Source of the DNA: Periconia sp. R9002
Lineage: Eukaryota > Ascomycota > Dothideomycetes > Pleosporales > Periconiaceae
Reading direction: 5' to 3'
Length of the DNA: 64,000 nucleotides
Assembly (NCBI GenBank): GCA_023627715.1
Contig: JAMAHW010000024.1
Span: 124,001-188,000 of the forward strand
Position 1 is the stretch's first letter. Each line of letters opens with the position of its first letter. A program made the translations under genes and the position numbers. The notes beneath the pieces were generated by a model. That model ran no database searches and had not been told where the DNA came from. It worked only from the letters and a program-made list of their open reading frames with translations. Of this stretch, positions 11,721 to 23,350 are shown piece by piece.

Positions 11721-12341
11721 GTTGATGCGACTTTCACGTGTCGTGTAAGAAGCTGGATATGCGGAGGTGAGCGGGGCTCGATTGTGGGGAGAGTCGGTAT
11801 CTGGGGAAGATAATGCAAGATGGGTACGATGCTAAAGCCCTTCCGAGTGTTATGGTGGTAGTAGGAAGATCCTAGGCAGATTCGTGGAGAGGGGAGGAGG
11901 AGGCATTATGAGGTTTGCGGCTCCCGTTTGGCTTGTGAACATCACCCATCGATTCCGCATCGCATGCCCGCATTTAGACCGAGGTTAGCAGGCCCAGGGG
12001 GCTTTGAGATCGAATCACGTGCTCGGAAATAATGACCTCATCTAGACGACCACCAATTTCACAAGCTTGCAATTAGGTAACCTCCTTTATGCATTGAATA
12101 ATTCCTGAATTTCCTACAAGGGTATATTCTGTTTTGGACGCTACGATTGGTAGTCCTGCAAAGAACATGGAACATATATCACGTGTGTAGGTCAAACAGC
12201 TCCGGTTTTCTCCTCAAGTACGCCCCTATGTCATTTGAACTAAGCTTTTATGGCATAGACTTCGAATTCCTGGGGAAATAAACGCGGGCATATCCTGAAT
12301 ATTATCGTGGTTTTACATGTGACTTATTGATCGTCTATTCT
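11721..12341. other. ANT1 upstream region
   Basis: This stretch holds the ANT1 promoter and the 3' end of the purine permease gene. It has three CACGTG motifs at 11735, 12016 and 12180, and one CCGAGG at 11979. No gene is supported. Confidence 0.45.
11979..11984. promoter_or_regulatory. Possible fatty-acid response site (CCGAGG/CCTCGG)
   Basis: CCTCGG is the known core bound by the FarA/FarB fatty-acid regulators in Aspergillus. One copy lies about 260 bases upstream of the ANT1 start, where such control would make sense. A six-base match is weak on its own. Confidence 0.3.
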
Positions 12342-14069
12342 TCACCTTCCGAATACTTTTCGCTCCACGAACCTGAAGGGAACATAGAGTAGAGCCGAAA
12401 GCACCAAGGCCACTTCGAACCCAATATCCCCAGTAGTTCTTGCTATTGGGCCAGTGAACCATATTTGACTCATGCTGGGAATGACTAAGGCGAAGCACAA
12501 AACAGCGGCCCCGATTGCTGCAAAACCGGGGGGTAATTTCTTTGGATCGTTCCATGCAGTCTCATCCTCAGTATAGGCGTTGAAATTTCGATCACGGAAG
12601 AATATATGGTCGACCAAAACAACCCCAATAAACGCTGCGGACCAGTATCCTATCAAACCCAAGAAATTCTCTAGATTGACGAAAAATCTCTTGGCAGCTT
12701 CTATGGCAACGCCAATGACGATGCCAGTTATGACGATTGAGAAGATATAGCGAGGGATGCGAAACATCCAAGGTATAAACATCTGGAAGTTGAGGGTAAT
12801 GCTGTACATAGTCGCAGAAAGGTTGCCAACCATACTGAACTGCATGATATTTATTAGAAAACGCTGAGGCTCTTCCGGAGGGACGTATACTTACAGCAAG
12901 GATCACGGTGACGAAGCGTCCAAACCCACCAGCAGGATGCATCATCGCTGCTAGGACCCCACTCGCTGCGTTTTTCTCGTATCCTTCCGTCCATTCCGGT
13001 ATGTTTGGAGTTGCTCCACCCATGGCAGCGCCTAGTGTCATTAATAACACTGTGGGTAGGGCAAGGCCCATATACGTGTAAAAGGCGATACGAAAACTAG
13101 AACAGTTAGCTTTTATCCATGAGAAGCATTCATGGTTAACATACGGAGGGGCCTTTGGATGCATATACGTCGAAAAGTCGCTAGCCAAAGCCGCCCACGG
13201 CAACATGAAGCTTGCAACTAGTCCACCGAAAGACAGGACTTGAGAAGCTGTTGCAGCTGGAACTTCAACCTGTTCTTTTAAATGCTTCCCCCCTATTCCA
13301 GTCGCAATGGTAATGGCAATCAATGCTGGAACCCAAGCATATTTCTCATAGAAGTGCAGCACCTTGAAGCCGCAGAAGGAGATTAACAGAGACAACAATG
13401 CGATGATAACGATTCCCGCAGTAGCATTGACTGAAGTTCCATTTGTGACAGCGGACAGTGCCTGACCACCAATCACAGAATCAACAACACAAAAACCGGT
13501 GAGTGTAGCTAGGTTGAGTAAGACAAGGATCGACACAAAGTACTTCCTAAATAGCGTGAGTTCTCGAACACTTATGAGAAGTTCCGGGTGAATATCTACC
13601 CAAACGAGAACCTAGCTTGGACAAGCTGTCTCATGCCAGTTACGGGCCCCCACGTACACATGTATGCCACTGGCACCGTAGAGAACGCCGTGAAGAACAA
13701 GATCACTAGAGTCGCATCTCTCAAACTTAGACCAAAGCTTGAGGTCCCAACCATGCCAAAGGTGATCCTACCGTTATGATTAGTGTCACCCCACAAAACC
13801 GGGACCGAGGAACTCGGAAATAGAACCTACGGCAGCATGTTGCAGCTCATGCAGAACCACAGCGAGAAGACATGCCAGTACCGAGTGATCGTCCTTTCTT
13901 CGTAAGGAACAGGTATAGCGCCCTTCACCTCGATTCCGCCATGACGTTCCAGTCTTGAAAGCAAAATTTTGATACCACCGAAATGTGACTCCTTCTCGGC
14001 ATTCGCTCCCACATTATGTTTTTCGATATCCTGGCTCATGTCCATCTCTTGCTGAGACTGAATTCCCAT
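12342..14069 (-). CDS. NCS1 purine-cytosine permease (Fcy2-like)
   Basis: Exons, in coding order, are 14069-13831, 13767-13600, 13546-13145, 13096-12895 and 12839-12342, giving 502 residues. All four introns are 48-63 nt with good phases. A soluble acidic N-terminus precedes RYWHVFSLWFCMSCNMLP, followed by ITFGMVGTSSFGLSLRDA, a typical NCS1 entry to TM1-TM2. The conserved GPVTGMRQLVQARFSFG loop, the WAALASDFSTYMHP segment and the NLSATMYSITLNFQ helix also fit Fcy2/FcyB-type proton symporters for cytosine and purines. About 12 membrane segments can be seen. It is transcribed divergently from the MFS gene at 14657. Substrate within the purine/cytosine group is inferred. Confidence 0.85.
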
Positions 14070-14656
14070 GTATGTCCGGAATCGAGATCGAAAGTGTTGT
14101 GCGTCCGAAGCGATACGCTACGGATAAAGAAAATTTTGTTCGCAGTCTGAGAGACGATGTTAAACTTCTATTAACATTTGGTGGCGCCTGTAGTGGCAAA
14201 ACACGGTTAAAATGAAAGAACAAAATGGTATGCAAAGTCGTACAATAGCCGTACGAATGGAGAAGAAAATCCACAGAAGATTATGGGGTACATGACACAT
14301 TTCCGAGTGACTTTATCTTTGACATGACTCTTTTCGGATTATGGCGACGGTGGGCGGCGACACCCTGAGTTATCCGGCTTTGCTGGAGAGGAACATACTC
14401 AAGGCTAGCCTCCTTGGGAGTAGTGCCTCGAACGTTAACATGTCGAAGTTCGAACATACCTTTACGCCGATGTTGGCCGAACGACACCGGTACCCACTTC
14501 ACTTATCAATGTGCGGGCTGCTTTGCACCGATATCGTGACGATGGCAACGGTTAAAATATGCGAGGCTGGTTGCCTTATCATGGGTGCTGCAGCAGTTTT
14601 TGAGATACAGACACTCCGTCCTCTTTCCACCATCAACGGAGCCTCCGGTGCTCAGC
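14070..14656. promoter_or_regulatory. Divergent promoter between two transporter genes
   Basis: These 587 bases separate the starts of the NCS1 permease (-) and the MFS transporter (+). An in-frame ATG at 14585 could extend the MFS protein by 24 residues. I see no clear factor site. Confidence 0.4.
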
Positions 14657-16185
14657 ATGGAGAAAGGATCATCTTCGAAAAGCAAACCGGGGCCGAGCAA
14701 ATTAGATGAGCCAATCTCAGAAGGAGAGATATCTGAACCACCGTACAGCGTTTATACGAGGAAAGAGAAATGGGTCATCGTTGGTCTGGTCGCTTTGGCG
14801 GGGTTTTATAGGTAGGCATAACACTGCTTCCTGTATCAACTTTTGATATTGAGAAAGATCAAGAGCTAATTTGACCAAGCCCTTTACCTGCGAATATCTA
14901 CTTTCCAGCAATCCCACAACTCTCGTCCGCCTTCAATGTAACAATCGAAGCTATGAACCAATCCGTTACGGTGTACCTAATCTTCCAAGGCATTTCCCCT
15001 ATGCTCTGGGGTCCTTTGTCAGATCGTTACGGCCGCAGACTCGTCTTTCTTGCCTGCCTATCTATTCTAGTCGCGTCTAGCATTGGTCTGGCATTGTGTC
15101 CAACGGACTCTTTCTGGCTCCTCCTTTTCCTCCGCTGCTTCCAATCGGGAGGCAGCGCGAGTACTATCGCCTTGGGCGCTGGCGTTATTGGCGATATAGC
15201 TACGACTAAAGAAAGAGGAGGATATTTTGGAATGTTTAACCTCGGACCCATGCTCGCGCCATGCATAGCTCCCGCAGCTGGAGGAGCCATTGCACAGGCA
15301 ATGGGCTGGCGAGCAATATTCTGGCTTGTCGTCATCATGGTCGCCGTCTGTCTCGTGTTCATTGCCCTCTTTCTCCCCGAAACATTGCGTGCTATCTCTG
15401 GAAATGGGAGTATCCCGGTGTCTCGCGCTCTGCGGCCGATAATTCCCGTGGTGGGCCGCAAGTACATTTCGGCGAGCTCCTCCACCGACGACGCGCCCCC
15501 ACGCAAGAAACAGTCCATCAACCCATTCGTACTGTTTACGTATCCGGATGTACTAGTCCTACTATCCTTTACCGGAATCGTCTACGCGGTTAATTACACA
15601 GTCACGGCTACAATATCCTCCGCCTTCAAGCAAATTCATCCTGAACTTTCAGAAACCGCCCTCGGACTATGTTACCTCCCCACAGGCGCCGGCATGATCA
15701 TTGGCAGCTCCCTCACTGGAAAAATGCTCGACTGGCAATATGCACAGTGCAAAGCCAAGAAGGGCGATGATTTCACCATCGAGTACGCACGTCTTCGCAT
15801 CATGCCAGTTTACCTCATCATTTTCGTTGCCGGCGTACTAGGCTGGGGCTGGTCTCTCCAAGCCCGCGCATACATCGCTGTGCCTCTCATAATTGGTATC
15901 GTTTTGGGCTGGACGTCCATGGGTATCCTCAACACGACCATGACGCTCAACATCGACATCTTGCAGAGTAGGAGCTCCGGCGCAACGGCGTGTACGAACC
16001 TTGTCCGCTGCTCGCTGGCTGCTATCCTTGTCTCTTGTATCGATCGTATGACGAAAGCTATGACGATTGGGTGGACGTATACGTTTTGGGCTGGTATTTG
16101 CGCGTTATTGCTCCCGCTCATGTATCTTGAAATTAAGATGGGACCGCGGTGGAGGCGGAGGAGGGAGGAGAAGGAAGGAGTATGA
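14657..16185 (+). CDS. MFS drug:H+ antiporter (DHA1/Qdr-like)
   Basis: Exons 14657-14811 and 14880-16185 join in phase to give 486 residues. The start at MEKGSSSKSK is preferred; an in-frame ATG lies 72 bases upstream. TM1 is split by the intron and continues into PLPANIYFPAIPQLSSAF, typical of this subfamily. Motif A is visible as GPLSDRYGRR. The GGYFGMFNLGPMLAPCIAPAAGG segment resembles the antiporter motif C region. Twelve membrane helices with a central cytoplasmic loop (VVGRKYISASSS through KKQSINPF) are apparent, and a basic tail follows. Such proteins export drugs, polyamines or weak acids; the substrate cannot be read from sequence. Confidence 0.82.
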
Positions 16186-16351
16186 TACCCAAAAGTTTTG
16201 AATTCACAAATTATTCATTTCAATTTCTGATAGCGCTTTGTTTGTGAATTTGTGAATGATGAGTGTTCTGTGTACAGTGGATAATGAGGGAAATTATAAT
16301 GTCGTGGAATCTGAGCTTGAAACATCTGATATCGTACCGTCATCAGATGTT

Positions 16352-16613
16352 TCAAGTTCCCCCTTTCTTGGTTTTGCCTTTCCCGGATGCCACCCAATCT
16401 TCCTTGGTCATGTCGAGGTCTTTCCATTGCCAACCCATGACCATTTTGCTTTCGATGCTGAAGTCATTCATATTAGTGGCTGTAACTTTTCGGGCTCTAT
16501 TGACCATGTGGTATACTTCTCCCGTGGCGGTGTCGATGCGGTAATCCTTGTGCAGCATCATCATGTAGGTGTAGTTACCGTTGTCGTTCCAGTCTTGAAT
16601 AGCTTCATCTTAC
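16352..16613 (-). pseudogene. 3' fragment of an unrecognised gene
   Basis: On the minus strand an open frame reads from about 16613 (EAIQDWNDNGNYTY) through GEVYHMVNRARKVTAT and KMVMGWQWKDLDMTKEDWV to a Lys-rich end and a stop at 16352-16354. Base composition and residue content look like a real protein end. Upstream there is a possible acceptor (ATGTAAG) but only a few codons of a possible earlier exon before the AT-rich block begins. I do not recognise the family. It is most likely the surviving 3' end of a gene whose 5' part has decayed; an intact gene with several short 5' exons is less likely. Confidence 0.4.
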
Positions 16614-16689
16614 ATGAATATTTCGCGTTAACAGGCATCAAATCACACTCCACCACTCTGTTTACAAAGTTCAGATAACGCATCGAGAG

Positions 16690-17330
16690 GGTCTATAGTA
16701 TGCAATTACTACAGCATTCCTTGGATATATATAGGGTACCAGAGGGTTCATAATATATGGTGTGCTTGCATTCTTACTAAGTAGAATAGTTCTAGCTATG
16801 CTACAATATTTGCTGCCATACTTATAATATTAAAGTGCCAATTTCCGTACGTTCTACCTGTAGGATAGCTAGAAATGTAATTTTTAAGACTTTTAATAAT
16901 TATCTATACTCGCTGTAGTTACTATAGAAGATATCTACATAGAAGTAATAAGTAGTAAGTTATACTTTAATCCTATATTATAAAGTTATTACAGTATATC
17001 CTAAAGCTATATTAAAGATTAAAAGTAAAGTAAAATAAGAAAATATTGTAGTACCTAGTATTATATTACGTATAGGAATAATAGAAAGCTAGGTATATTT
17101 ATAATTTAAGTGATAGCTAGATATATTTTCTACTTTTCTTATATAAAATGCATTTAGTTCACTATGGATATCTTAGAATTAATTTCTCATTTAGAAGGCA
17201 TTAATTTATAGTCACTTCCTTACTTTCCAAACCTAGGATAACGAATCTAGAGGGGGTAGTATACGCTGTAAGAAGTAGACTTCAAAGATGCATAAGGGTA
17301 CTAGATTGGATATAATGTAGATGAAGCTCA
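16690..17330. repeat. AT-rich, TpA-rich block (RIP-like)
   Basis: The stretch is dominated by TA, with runs such as TATAATATTAAAG and TTATAAAGTTATTACAGTATA and hardly any CpG or CpA-rich codons. This is the usual look of repeats hit by repeat-induced point mutation in ascomycetes. The parent element is no longer recognisable. Confidence 0.6.
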
Positions 17331-17353
17331 TTGTTCACACCGAATTTTCTATC

Positions 17354-18154
17354 CTAGGCATCCTTCAATGCCTCCCTGATGCCACCGACAAATTTGTCGG
17401 TCTCGATCTCATCCTCAACATCATCCAACGCATTACGAATCCCGCCAACAAACGTCTCCGTATCCACTACATCCATAGCATCCCCAGCAATGTTCGTGAG
17501 GTTCTTCACCATCCTCTCCCGCGCAACTTTGCAGTCTTTTGTGGTAGCCTGGATGCTACCAAGACCTTTTTGAGCGTCCACCCGCTCACGTCGCGCCTGC
17601 TCCAGCTCTCGAACAGCTTCAGCGTGCTGTCCAACGCTTGCTTCACTCAACCAGAACATTGCTTCCACGAATTTGGCTGCCCATTCGTTTGGTTGTAGCA
17701 TCCTGGTGTCATCGTCAAACGAGGTGACGTGTTTTCCCTCCGAATTGAGGCCCCTTGGGGCAATGTCGCCATCCAGGATGTCCAATGCATGGTCTAGTTG
17801 CCAATTCTTAACGATCTTGGCGAGGCGCTCTTCTATCTTTGTAGTAGAGCGCGATTGCATATCCGAAGTTTGAAGGCCGGTGTGGGTGCGGTGTACTTGG
17901 ATATTGGTGCTGTCTTTCAAGCCCTTGAAGTGAAGCTCGAGCGGGCGACCATTTGCATCAGTAATGGCGAAGTGATCAAAGATGGTGAGCGAAAGCGAAT
18001 CCCGAAATGCGGCACGGATGTCGTCCGCACTGTAGTGGCGGTAGATGGTGCATTCGTATATGTTGCGCTCGAAAGTGAATTTGACGATTTTGCTCGTCTT
18101 GTCCTGGCTCTCGGCCTGCTTGTATGCTTTCTTGGTACGCGAGACTTTGGGCAT
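17354..18154 (-). CDS. Orphan protein with possible N-terminal beta-grasp segment and C-terminal repeat
   Basis: Single-exon frame of 266 residues from the ATG at 18154 (MPKVSRTKKAYKQ); the frame stays open upstream to 18412, but that part is Pro-rich, T-rich and unlike coding sequence. I do not recognise the family. Residues about 22-95 alternate short strands with one helix (VKFTFERNIYECTIYRHYSA ... GRPLELHFKGL), which could be a ubiquitin-like fold; this is inference. The centre is charged and helical (QHAEAVRELEQARRERVDAQ), probably a coiled coil. The last 35 residues hold two copies of FVGGIR(N/E)AL(D/K)D separated by an acidic spacer. No signal peptide or membrane segment. It borders the AT-rich block. 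Confidence 0.6.
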   Translation of the reverse strand: MPKVSRTKKAYKQAESQDKTSKIVKFTFERNIYECTIYRHYSADDIRAAFRDSLSLTIFDHFAITDANGRPLELHFKGLKDSTNIQVHRTHTGLQTSDMQSRSTTKIEERLAKIVKNWQLDHALDILDGDIAPRGLNSEGKHVTSFDDDTRMLQPNEWAAKFVEAMFWLSEASVGQHAEAVRELEQARRERVDAQKGLGSIQATTKDCKVARERMVKNLTNIAGDAMDVVDTETFVGGIRNALDDVEDEIETDKFVGGIREALKDA

Positions 18155-20039
18155 GGCGGAGGTGGTGGGAATATGTGTAAGGAGTAAGTTGATGGGGATC
18201 AAGATCTCGCGAGGAGGTAGACATGTAGTGGACTGTGTGATGTTGGTGGTGAGGTGGTGAGGTGGTGAGGTTGGGAGGTTGGGAGGCAGAGGTAGCGTGG
18301 TAGCCAAAGAAATAAAGGAAGCAAGTGGAACAATTTTTGACGGGGTGAAGTGCAAGCGCAGACCGTATAACGCCATATCTGACTTCACCGCAGCTTTCGC
18401 GGTGTAAAGCACGGCCCTTCAAGCCTGCGTCAAGTACAATATCATGCTCATTCCTGTTGCAGTTCCAGTTGTTGGTTATATGGATATTGTTTAATTAGTT
18501 ACCATGATGAGCGATGCGCATCGCACTGAGCACTTGAGCAGGCGTTACTACAGTGAATCACGTGCAAATTCTCGGGGAGCTGGAAAGACAGGAAAGGCTT
18601 CAAGAGCTATAAGTGGGATGCAGTCATAAACTGCACAATACTACGATTGAAATGTATTTCGTAGCAACCCACTTAAAAGTTTATGAGATTTATATGGCTT
18701 CGAAGATCTACAATAAGTCACTGTGCAACTGGCTAGATCGCGACAAGACCTTCAAAAATTCAGCAAACAGGATTGGCATAACTGAGGTCACAGCGTGAGC
18801 ATGTTTGAATTTCAAATTATACTAGAAGCAGGATGCTCGGGCTATTTGAATGAGAAGTACTAAGGAAGTCCGCGTACTATGTAGATACATACCTAAGTAG
18901 GTATGGTTGTCAACGGAATATGAGGGTTTTCCCACTTTGACTAGAGGTACCTGCATATTGTGATCTTGCACACGGATCAATATAGATAAGGAAAAAGCAT
19001 CCAATTTTTGTTTACTACATGCACTCGCTAGCAAGGCATCACTATCAGTAGGTGTGGTGAGGACCTCAAGATCAATTGCTGCGACAAAAGCATTATGTAT
19101 ATTGATATGTAGTTTATACCATGCAACGCTGTGCCTTCCATAAAATAGAGAAACTCAGCCACTACTAGGCTGCCACATGATCAAGTGTGGCTTGCGTGTT
19201 GTGGTGGCAGGTGAAAGCAGTGACAAACAGAAGGAGCTGGTCTGTGCCACGAGACACTTCTGCCTGCCACCTTGTGCTACACTATAAGCGAGATTTATTT
19301 AGGTACTATATATATTACTTTAGGCAAGAATTTTCCATACAAGTTTAAGCAGGGGGCTTTCTAGAATCCTTTCGTTATGTCGGGCCTAGTAAGCTCATTC
19401 CAGTGATGCGACCGTCCGCCCAAATGGGCCGGCGGTAGTACTCCAGTGTCTAATCCGGGTTGCTTGTATAATTTTTTTGGGATTTTTTTTTCTGCGGGGG
19501 CGAGAGTTCGAATCACGAGGTGGGATGACAATAAAATGCTTTCTCTTTTTGCGTTCTGTACATATAGTTTTCCCTCCCTCCCCTCCCCGCGCTCGCCCAG
19601 TCGCGCGAAGCACGAGACAGCATTGCACCCCCACTACCTCGAAAATATTAAAAGCTCATGCACCTGGAATTCAAGTCTAATATACATTCGTTTACTGTAT
19701 TGCCATGCTCATCCCGTTGCACTCACCATGTAGGAAGCAGCTGAGCATCCTCCGCACAAACAATTTAAAGTGCTCAAAAGAACAAACAAGGGAGTCCCCG
19801 ACATGAAAGGGATTCAAGAGTGCTGGCAGCAACTACAGAGGAAGAAATCTCGGTGATAGTTCTCAGAGAGTATATCGTGATGCAGGTGTACTCGAAGTTT
19901 CTGCTAATCAATGAATTCCAGTGAGCCTTGCCTGGATAGTGTTGTAGCATCACGCAGTCTCTACCCATAAAACAGATTGGATTTCCATATTCTAAACTTG
20001 AAGCTCCAACGGACCACCCTACGTGGCATCACACTCTCC
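18155..20039. other. Intergenic region without a supported gene
   Basis: I see no gene. A tRNA T-arm-like string (GAGTTCGAATC) occurs at about 19503-19515 after a T-rich run, but the remaining arms do not fold; see rejected items. A near-palindrome TACCTAAGTAGGTA lies at about 18891. Confidence 0.4.
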
Positions 20040-20762
20040 CTACCGGGTCTCTGCTCGTATATCTTGAAGGGCTTCTTCTACAGTCGCGTAACTCTGTGTC
20101 CAACATTTCATGATCGTATCCTTGAATACAGAAATGGATTTCAGATCAGGATACCGTCCCTCAAAGAAAGCAGCATGTACTTCGTGGTCGGGTAGATCCT
20201 CGTATGGTTTCGAGCCAGTCATTATCTCATGAACAATAGAACCGAGGGCAAACAGTTCAGTCCTCGTTGAGACATCTTCGCCAGGAAGTTCGTGACTGGT
20301 CTCATAACAGACGAGAGGTGGCAGGCCGTCAATAACTGACCCGGCGAAATCACCAACTTTTACATCGAGATTGTCATCAAGGAAAACATTATTGCACGAT
20401 ATGTCGCTATGGAGCACGCTTTTTGAATGAATAAATCGTATCGCATCAAAAAGCTGTTCAACCCAACGAAGCTTGAGAGCAAGTGGTACCTCCTTGGGCC
20501 TTGCAACGTATTGCCTGATAGACGTGTTGTGTGCAAACTGCAAGACAAGTGCATTTTCCAAGGCGCCAAAATATCGCGCGATGCCACCGTGGTTGCGACC
20601 AAGACGTTCATAAATGAGCTTCTCCCGCTCGAAGAAGTGCGATTCTTCCCGCCCAAAAAACTTGACAACGGCATCAAGACGCGCTACAATTCCCGTCGTG
20701 CCTGCACCAACCAGATCCTTTATGTTCGTACCAAGTGGCCATTGTATGGCGGACTCCCGCAT
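20040..20762 (-). CDS. Small fungal kinase-like protein (HSD/DFA type)
   Basis: Single-exon gene of 240 residues. A compact glycine loop (LVGAGTTGIVARL) leads to an ATP-site lysine K34 (VVKFFG). The catalytic loop is HSDISCNNVFL with D120, and the metal site reads DFA rather than DFG (D138). The C-lobe has the usual FALGSIVHEIMTGSKPYEDL and ends shortly after helix I. The HSD...GDFAGS..DG pattern is common in a large group of lineage-expanded fungal kinases of unknown role. It differs clearly from the 9053/40755/43544 paralogues. Catalytic aspartates remain, so activity is possible. Confidence 0.75.
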   Translation of the reverse strand: MRESAIQWPLGTNIKDLVGAGTTGIVARLDAVVKFFGREESHFFEREKLIYERLGRNHGGIARYFGALENALVLQFAHNTSIRQYVARPKEVPLALKLRWVEQLFDAIRFIHSKSVLHSDISCNNVFLDDNLDVKVGDFAGSVIDGLPPLVCYETSHELPGEDVSTRTELFALGSIVHEIMTGSKPYEDLPDHEVHAAFFEGRYPDLKSISVFKDTIMKCWTQSYATVEEALQDIRAETR

Positions 20763-22370
20763 CCTGTATCAGGCAGGGAGTACAAGCGGACAGAATGGCG
20801 CAGCGCGAAGGTTTGGGGGAAGCGACGCTAGCAATGATGCAAATTTCGTAATTTGAATAGACGTGTGCTACTGTAGATGGTATCAACCGTGTTGACAGTC
20901 GCTGACATGGGAAGAGTTGGTAGATGGTGGTGGTGACGATTTGAAAATGTAGCAACGGCCCCACAATCAGGCGTACAAAGGGCCCAATGCGGAAATCCGA
21001 CTCCAGGATAGCAATCACGGATAACATGGCCTCTTATTGGCTGGGAATATCAGCGCTATGTGAGACGGGTGCTAGAACCAACGGTTGCCCGCGTTGTGTG
21101 TGTTTCGTCGGGAAGATTTCTTTGATGTTCCTTTATTCGATGATTGCTGGAAAATCAGTTAGCAAACGTGAAGCAAACACCCAACATGTACGTAAATATT
21201 TGGGTTATCTTCTAGTATTTGAATAGAACCAGTCGCATCAATCCCTCCATTACCATGCTCCTCATCTACTATGTACACCCATCTTCATTGACACGTACAA
21301 TTTATATAGGCATGCCACGCCGTGAGTTATAAGACCATTCTTAAGGGGCGTTTTTCATTACTTCAAAACGATCGTTTCTCATTCTGAAGGTGATTTGCTG
21401 ATCCCGCGGTTCCATCCCGATCCTTGTACACATTTATATACTTACGATACATATGATATACGCAAGTTGGACAATCCTCAACGAGTTGGCAAATCAAAGA
21501 TTCAGCCGTGAGTCACGATATATATGTAGTCAACAACAAAATCCTGGAGGCTATAGACCGGCAAGCAGCTCAACAGTAACTACGCGGCCGTTAGGAAAGC
21601 GTTAAATCAGTCAGACGACGCAGAAGCCCATCCTCTTTTCACCGTGATGGACAAGTATATAGACCGTATGGCACGCAAGTGCCACTATTGAAACTCCCAA
21701 CGACAACCTGGATTTTTCTCTCGCTCGGGTCCACGGATCCTCTTGCAGAGTATATATACATCATATCCTCTTCCCCATCTCCATTGTCTCATCACAGACC
21801 ACTTTCCGAAAACCTACATGGCTACGGGAATGGGAAAGTGAAAGGGCAGCACAGCGATGACGCGCCATCACTGGGTCAGCATTGAACACGGTCACGGCTT
21901 TGACTGGATGCCTGTTTCCGTTTTGCGAGTTCCTCTCCACTGGGTAAGGGACAAAAAGTTGATCATGAATGAGGAGAGGGAGCGCGAGGATGTTGAAAGG
22001 CCTGATCACCATGTCTTTGTCCCGTTCCACAGTGACTGGTTTCGCGACAAGCAAAAGAGCCATTTTCACTTGGTAGTCCAGAAGAGCCATGTTTGGCGAA
22101 TGCTTCTCCTCGCGTCCTCATCGTACATGTTGCACACAAGGCCGCCTCATCGTCTCCCGAGGCCGACTAAGCCCACCCACTTCTATATACATTGACGTCG
22201 ATAACGAAACCCTCCAATCGTCCCATATTTCTGCAGAACTACTGCAAAACAAATGAGGGAGCAGCAGCAAGTAATCTATATAAGACAATCCAGCTTTTCT
22301 CTCATCTCCGTTCCCGCCGGTCCGGTGCCACTACAAACCATCTAGAGAACGAGCCCATCTGATATATACA
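20763..22370. other. Intergenic region with possible transposon debris
   Basis: No gene is supported. Short open frames at 21679-22195 show no domain. The region leads into the Copia remnant that starts near 22371 and may hold its decayed 5' part. Confidence 0.4.
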
Positions 22371-23187
22371 ATGGTCTCGCCGCTGCCGATAAACTTATCC
22401 AAGGGATATGCATGGCGTTTACGGAGGGCCTTATATGGTCTACGGCAGCCACAAGGCATGTGGTACTATGTTCTGAAGCGCAGACCCGCGGGTCTAGGCT
22501 TTCGTGTGAGCGAATACGATCCATGGATCTTCATCCACGAGAAGCGACGAACCTTTTTCTTTCCTATTGAACCCAGCACTTCCCCAGGGAAGAAACCGAA
22601 ATTTCCGATGTCTACAAAACCTTTTTTTTCCGTCAACAGCGGAATTCGTGTATTGAGCAATTCGAAACCAAGACCCCAAGACAATACGCATACCCAACCC
22701 GCATTTCTAAACCCTAATATATACACCTAACTCCAGCATGAAAATCCCTCCCGACTACGCCCGTCGCTATTGTACCTGCTCGTGAAACCCAATCGAGAAT
22801 TCCCATCGACTCCATCTCGCAAAAGTACAATGCTTGTATATACACAGAATACCAAATCGTATACCCCCAACAAACCACACTCTACCTCGCACGAACAACA
22901 TGGAAACTCCATCCAGCGCGGTCAGAACCAAGCATCCCGTGGGAACAAAGCCCAACCTCCAAAATGACACGCCAACGCACTTTGTGTTATAAAGATCTGG
23001 TCCACCACTTTCTCATCGTGGAGATGATGAATTTGACCAGTCATTTCCTGTACCTCTAGCCAGGCACCATCTCAATCGAGCAAGAAGACGAGGATCACCC
23101 AATACTACGCCAGAATGTTCCAAAAGAAAACGAAAAGACGCTTCCGAATGTATGAAGTGCACCATACACCAGACAAGTGGCACAAAC

Positions 23188-23350
23188 CTACAACATTCAA
23201 TATATATTCTTTTTGTTTGCGGCTGTTGAAACTGCAGCTTCTTCTACCCTATAGGTGCGACTAACTACCCGCCCTCCTCCCCCGTCTTGCGCAAAACCCC
23301 TATATATCCAATAACTTATTGACCCGCGCGCGGAAGGAAAAAGAAAAGCA
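23188..23350 (+). repeat. Direct repeat copy A
   Basis: This copy starts CTACAACATTCAATATATATTCT, contains GCTGTTGAAACTGCA and TTGCGCAAAACCCCTATATAT, and ends in a purine-rich run. It pairs with copy B at 23851-24030 at roughly three-quarters identity by eye. Confidence 0.7.

Larger units (their letters stand above)
16186..17353. other. Gene-poor region with AT-rich block
   Basis: The first part carries a truncated gene end (16352-16620, minus strand). From about 16690 to 17330 the sequence becomes strongly AT- and TpA-rich. No intact gene is seen. Confidence 0.55.

Noticed and set aside
16256..16678. 140-codon plus-strand frame after the MFS gene
   Set aside because: The minus strand over the same bases reads as a far more protein-like gene end.
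19395..19535. Possible tRNA gene (GAGTTCGAATC resembles a B box)
   Set aside because: The T stem does not pair, no A box or anticodon stem can be drawn, and a T-rich run lies where the anticodon arm would be. At best a decayed tRNA-derived piece.
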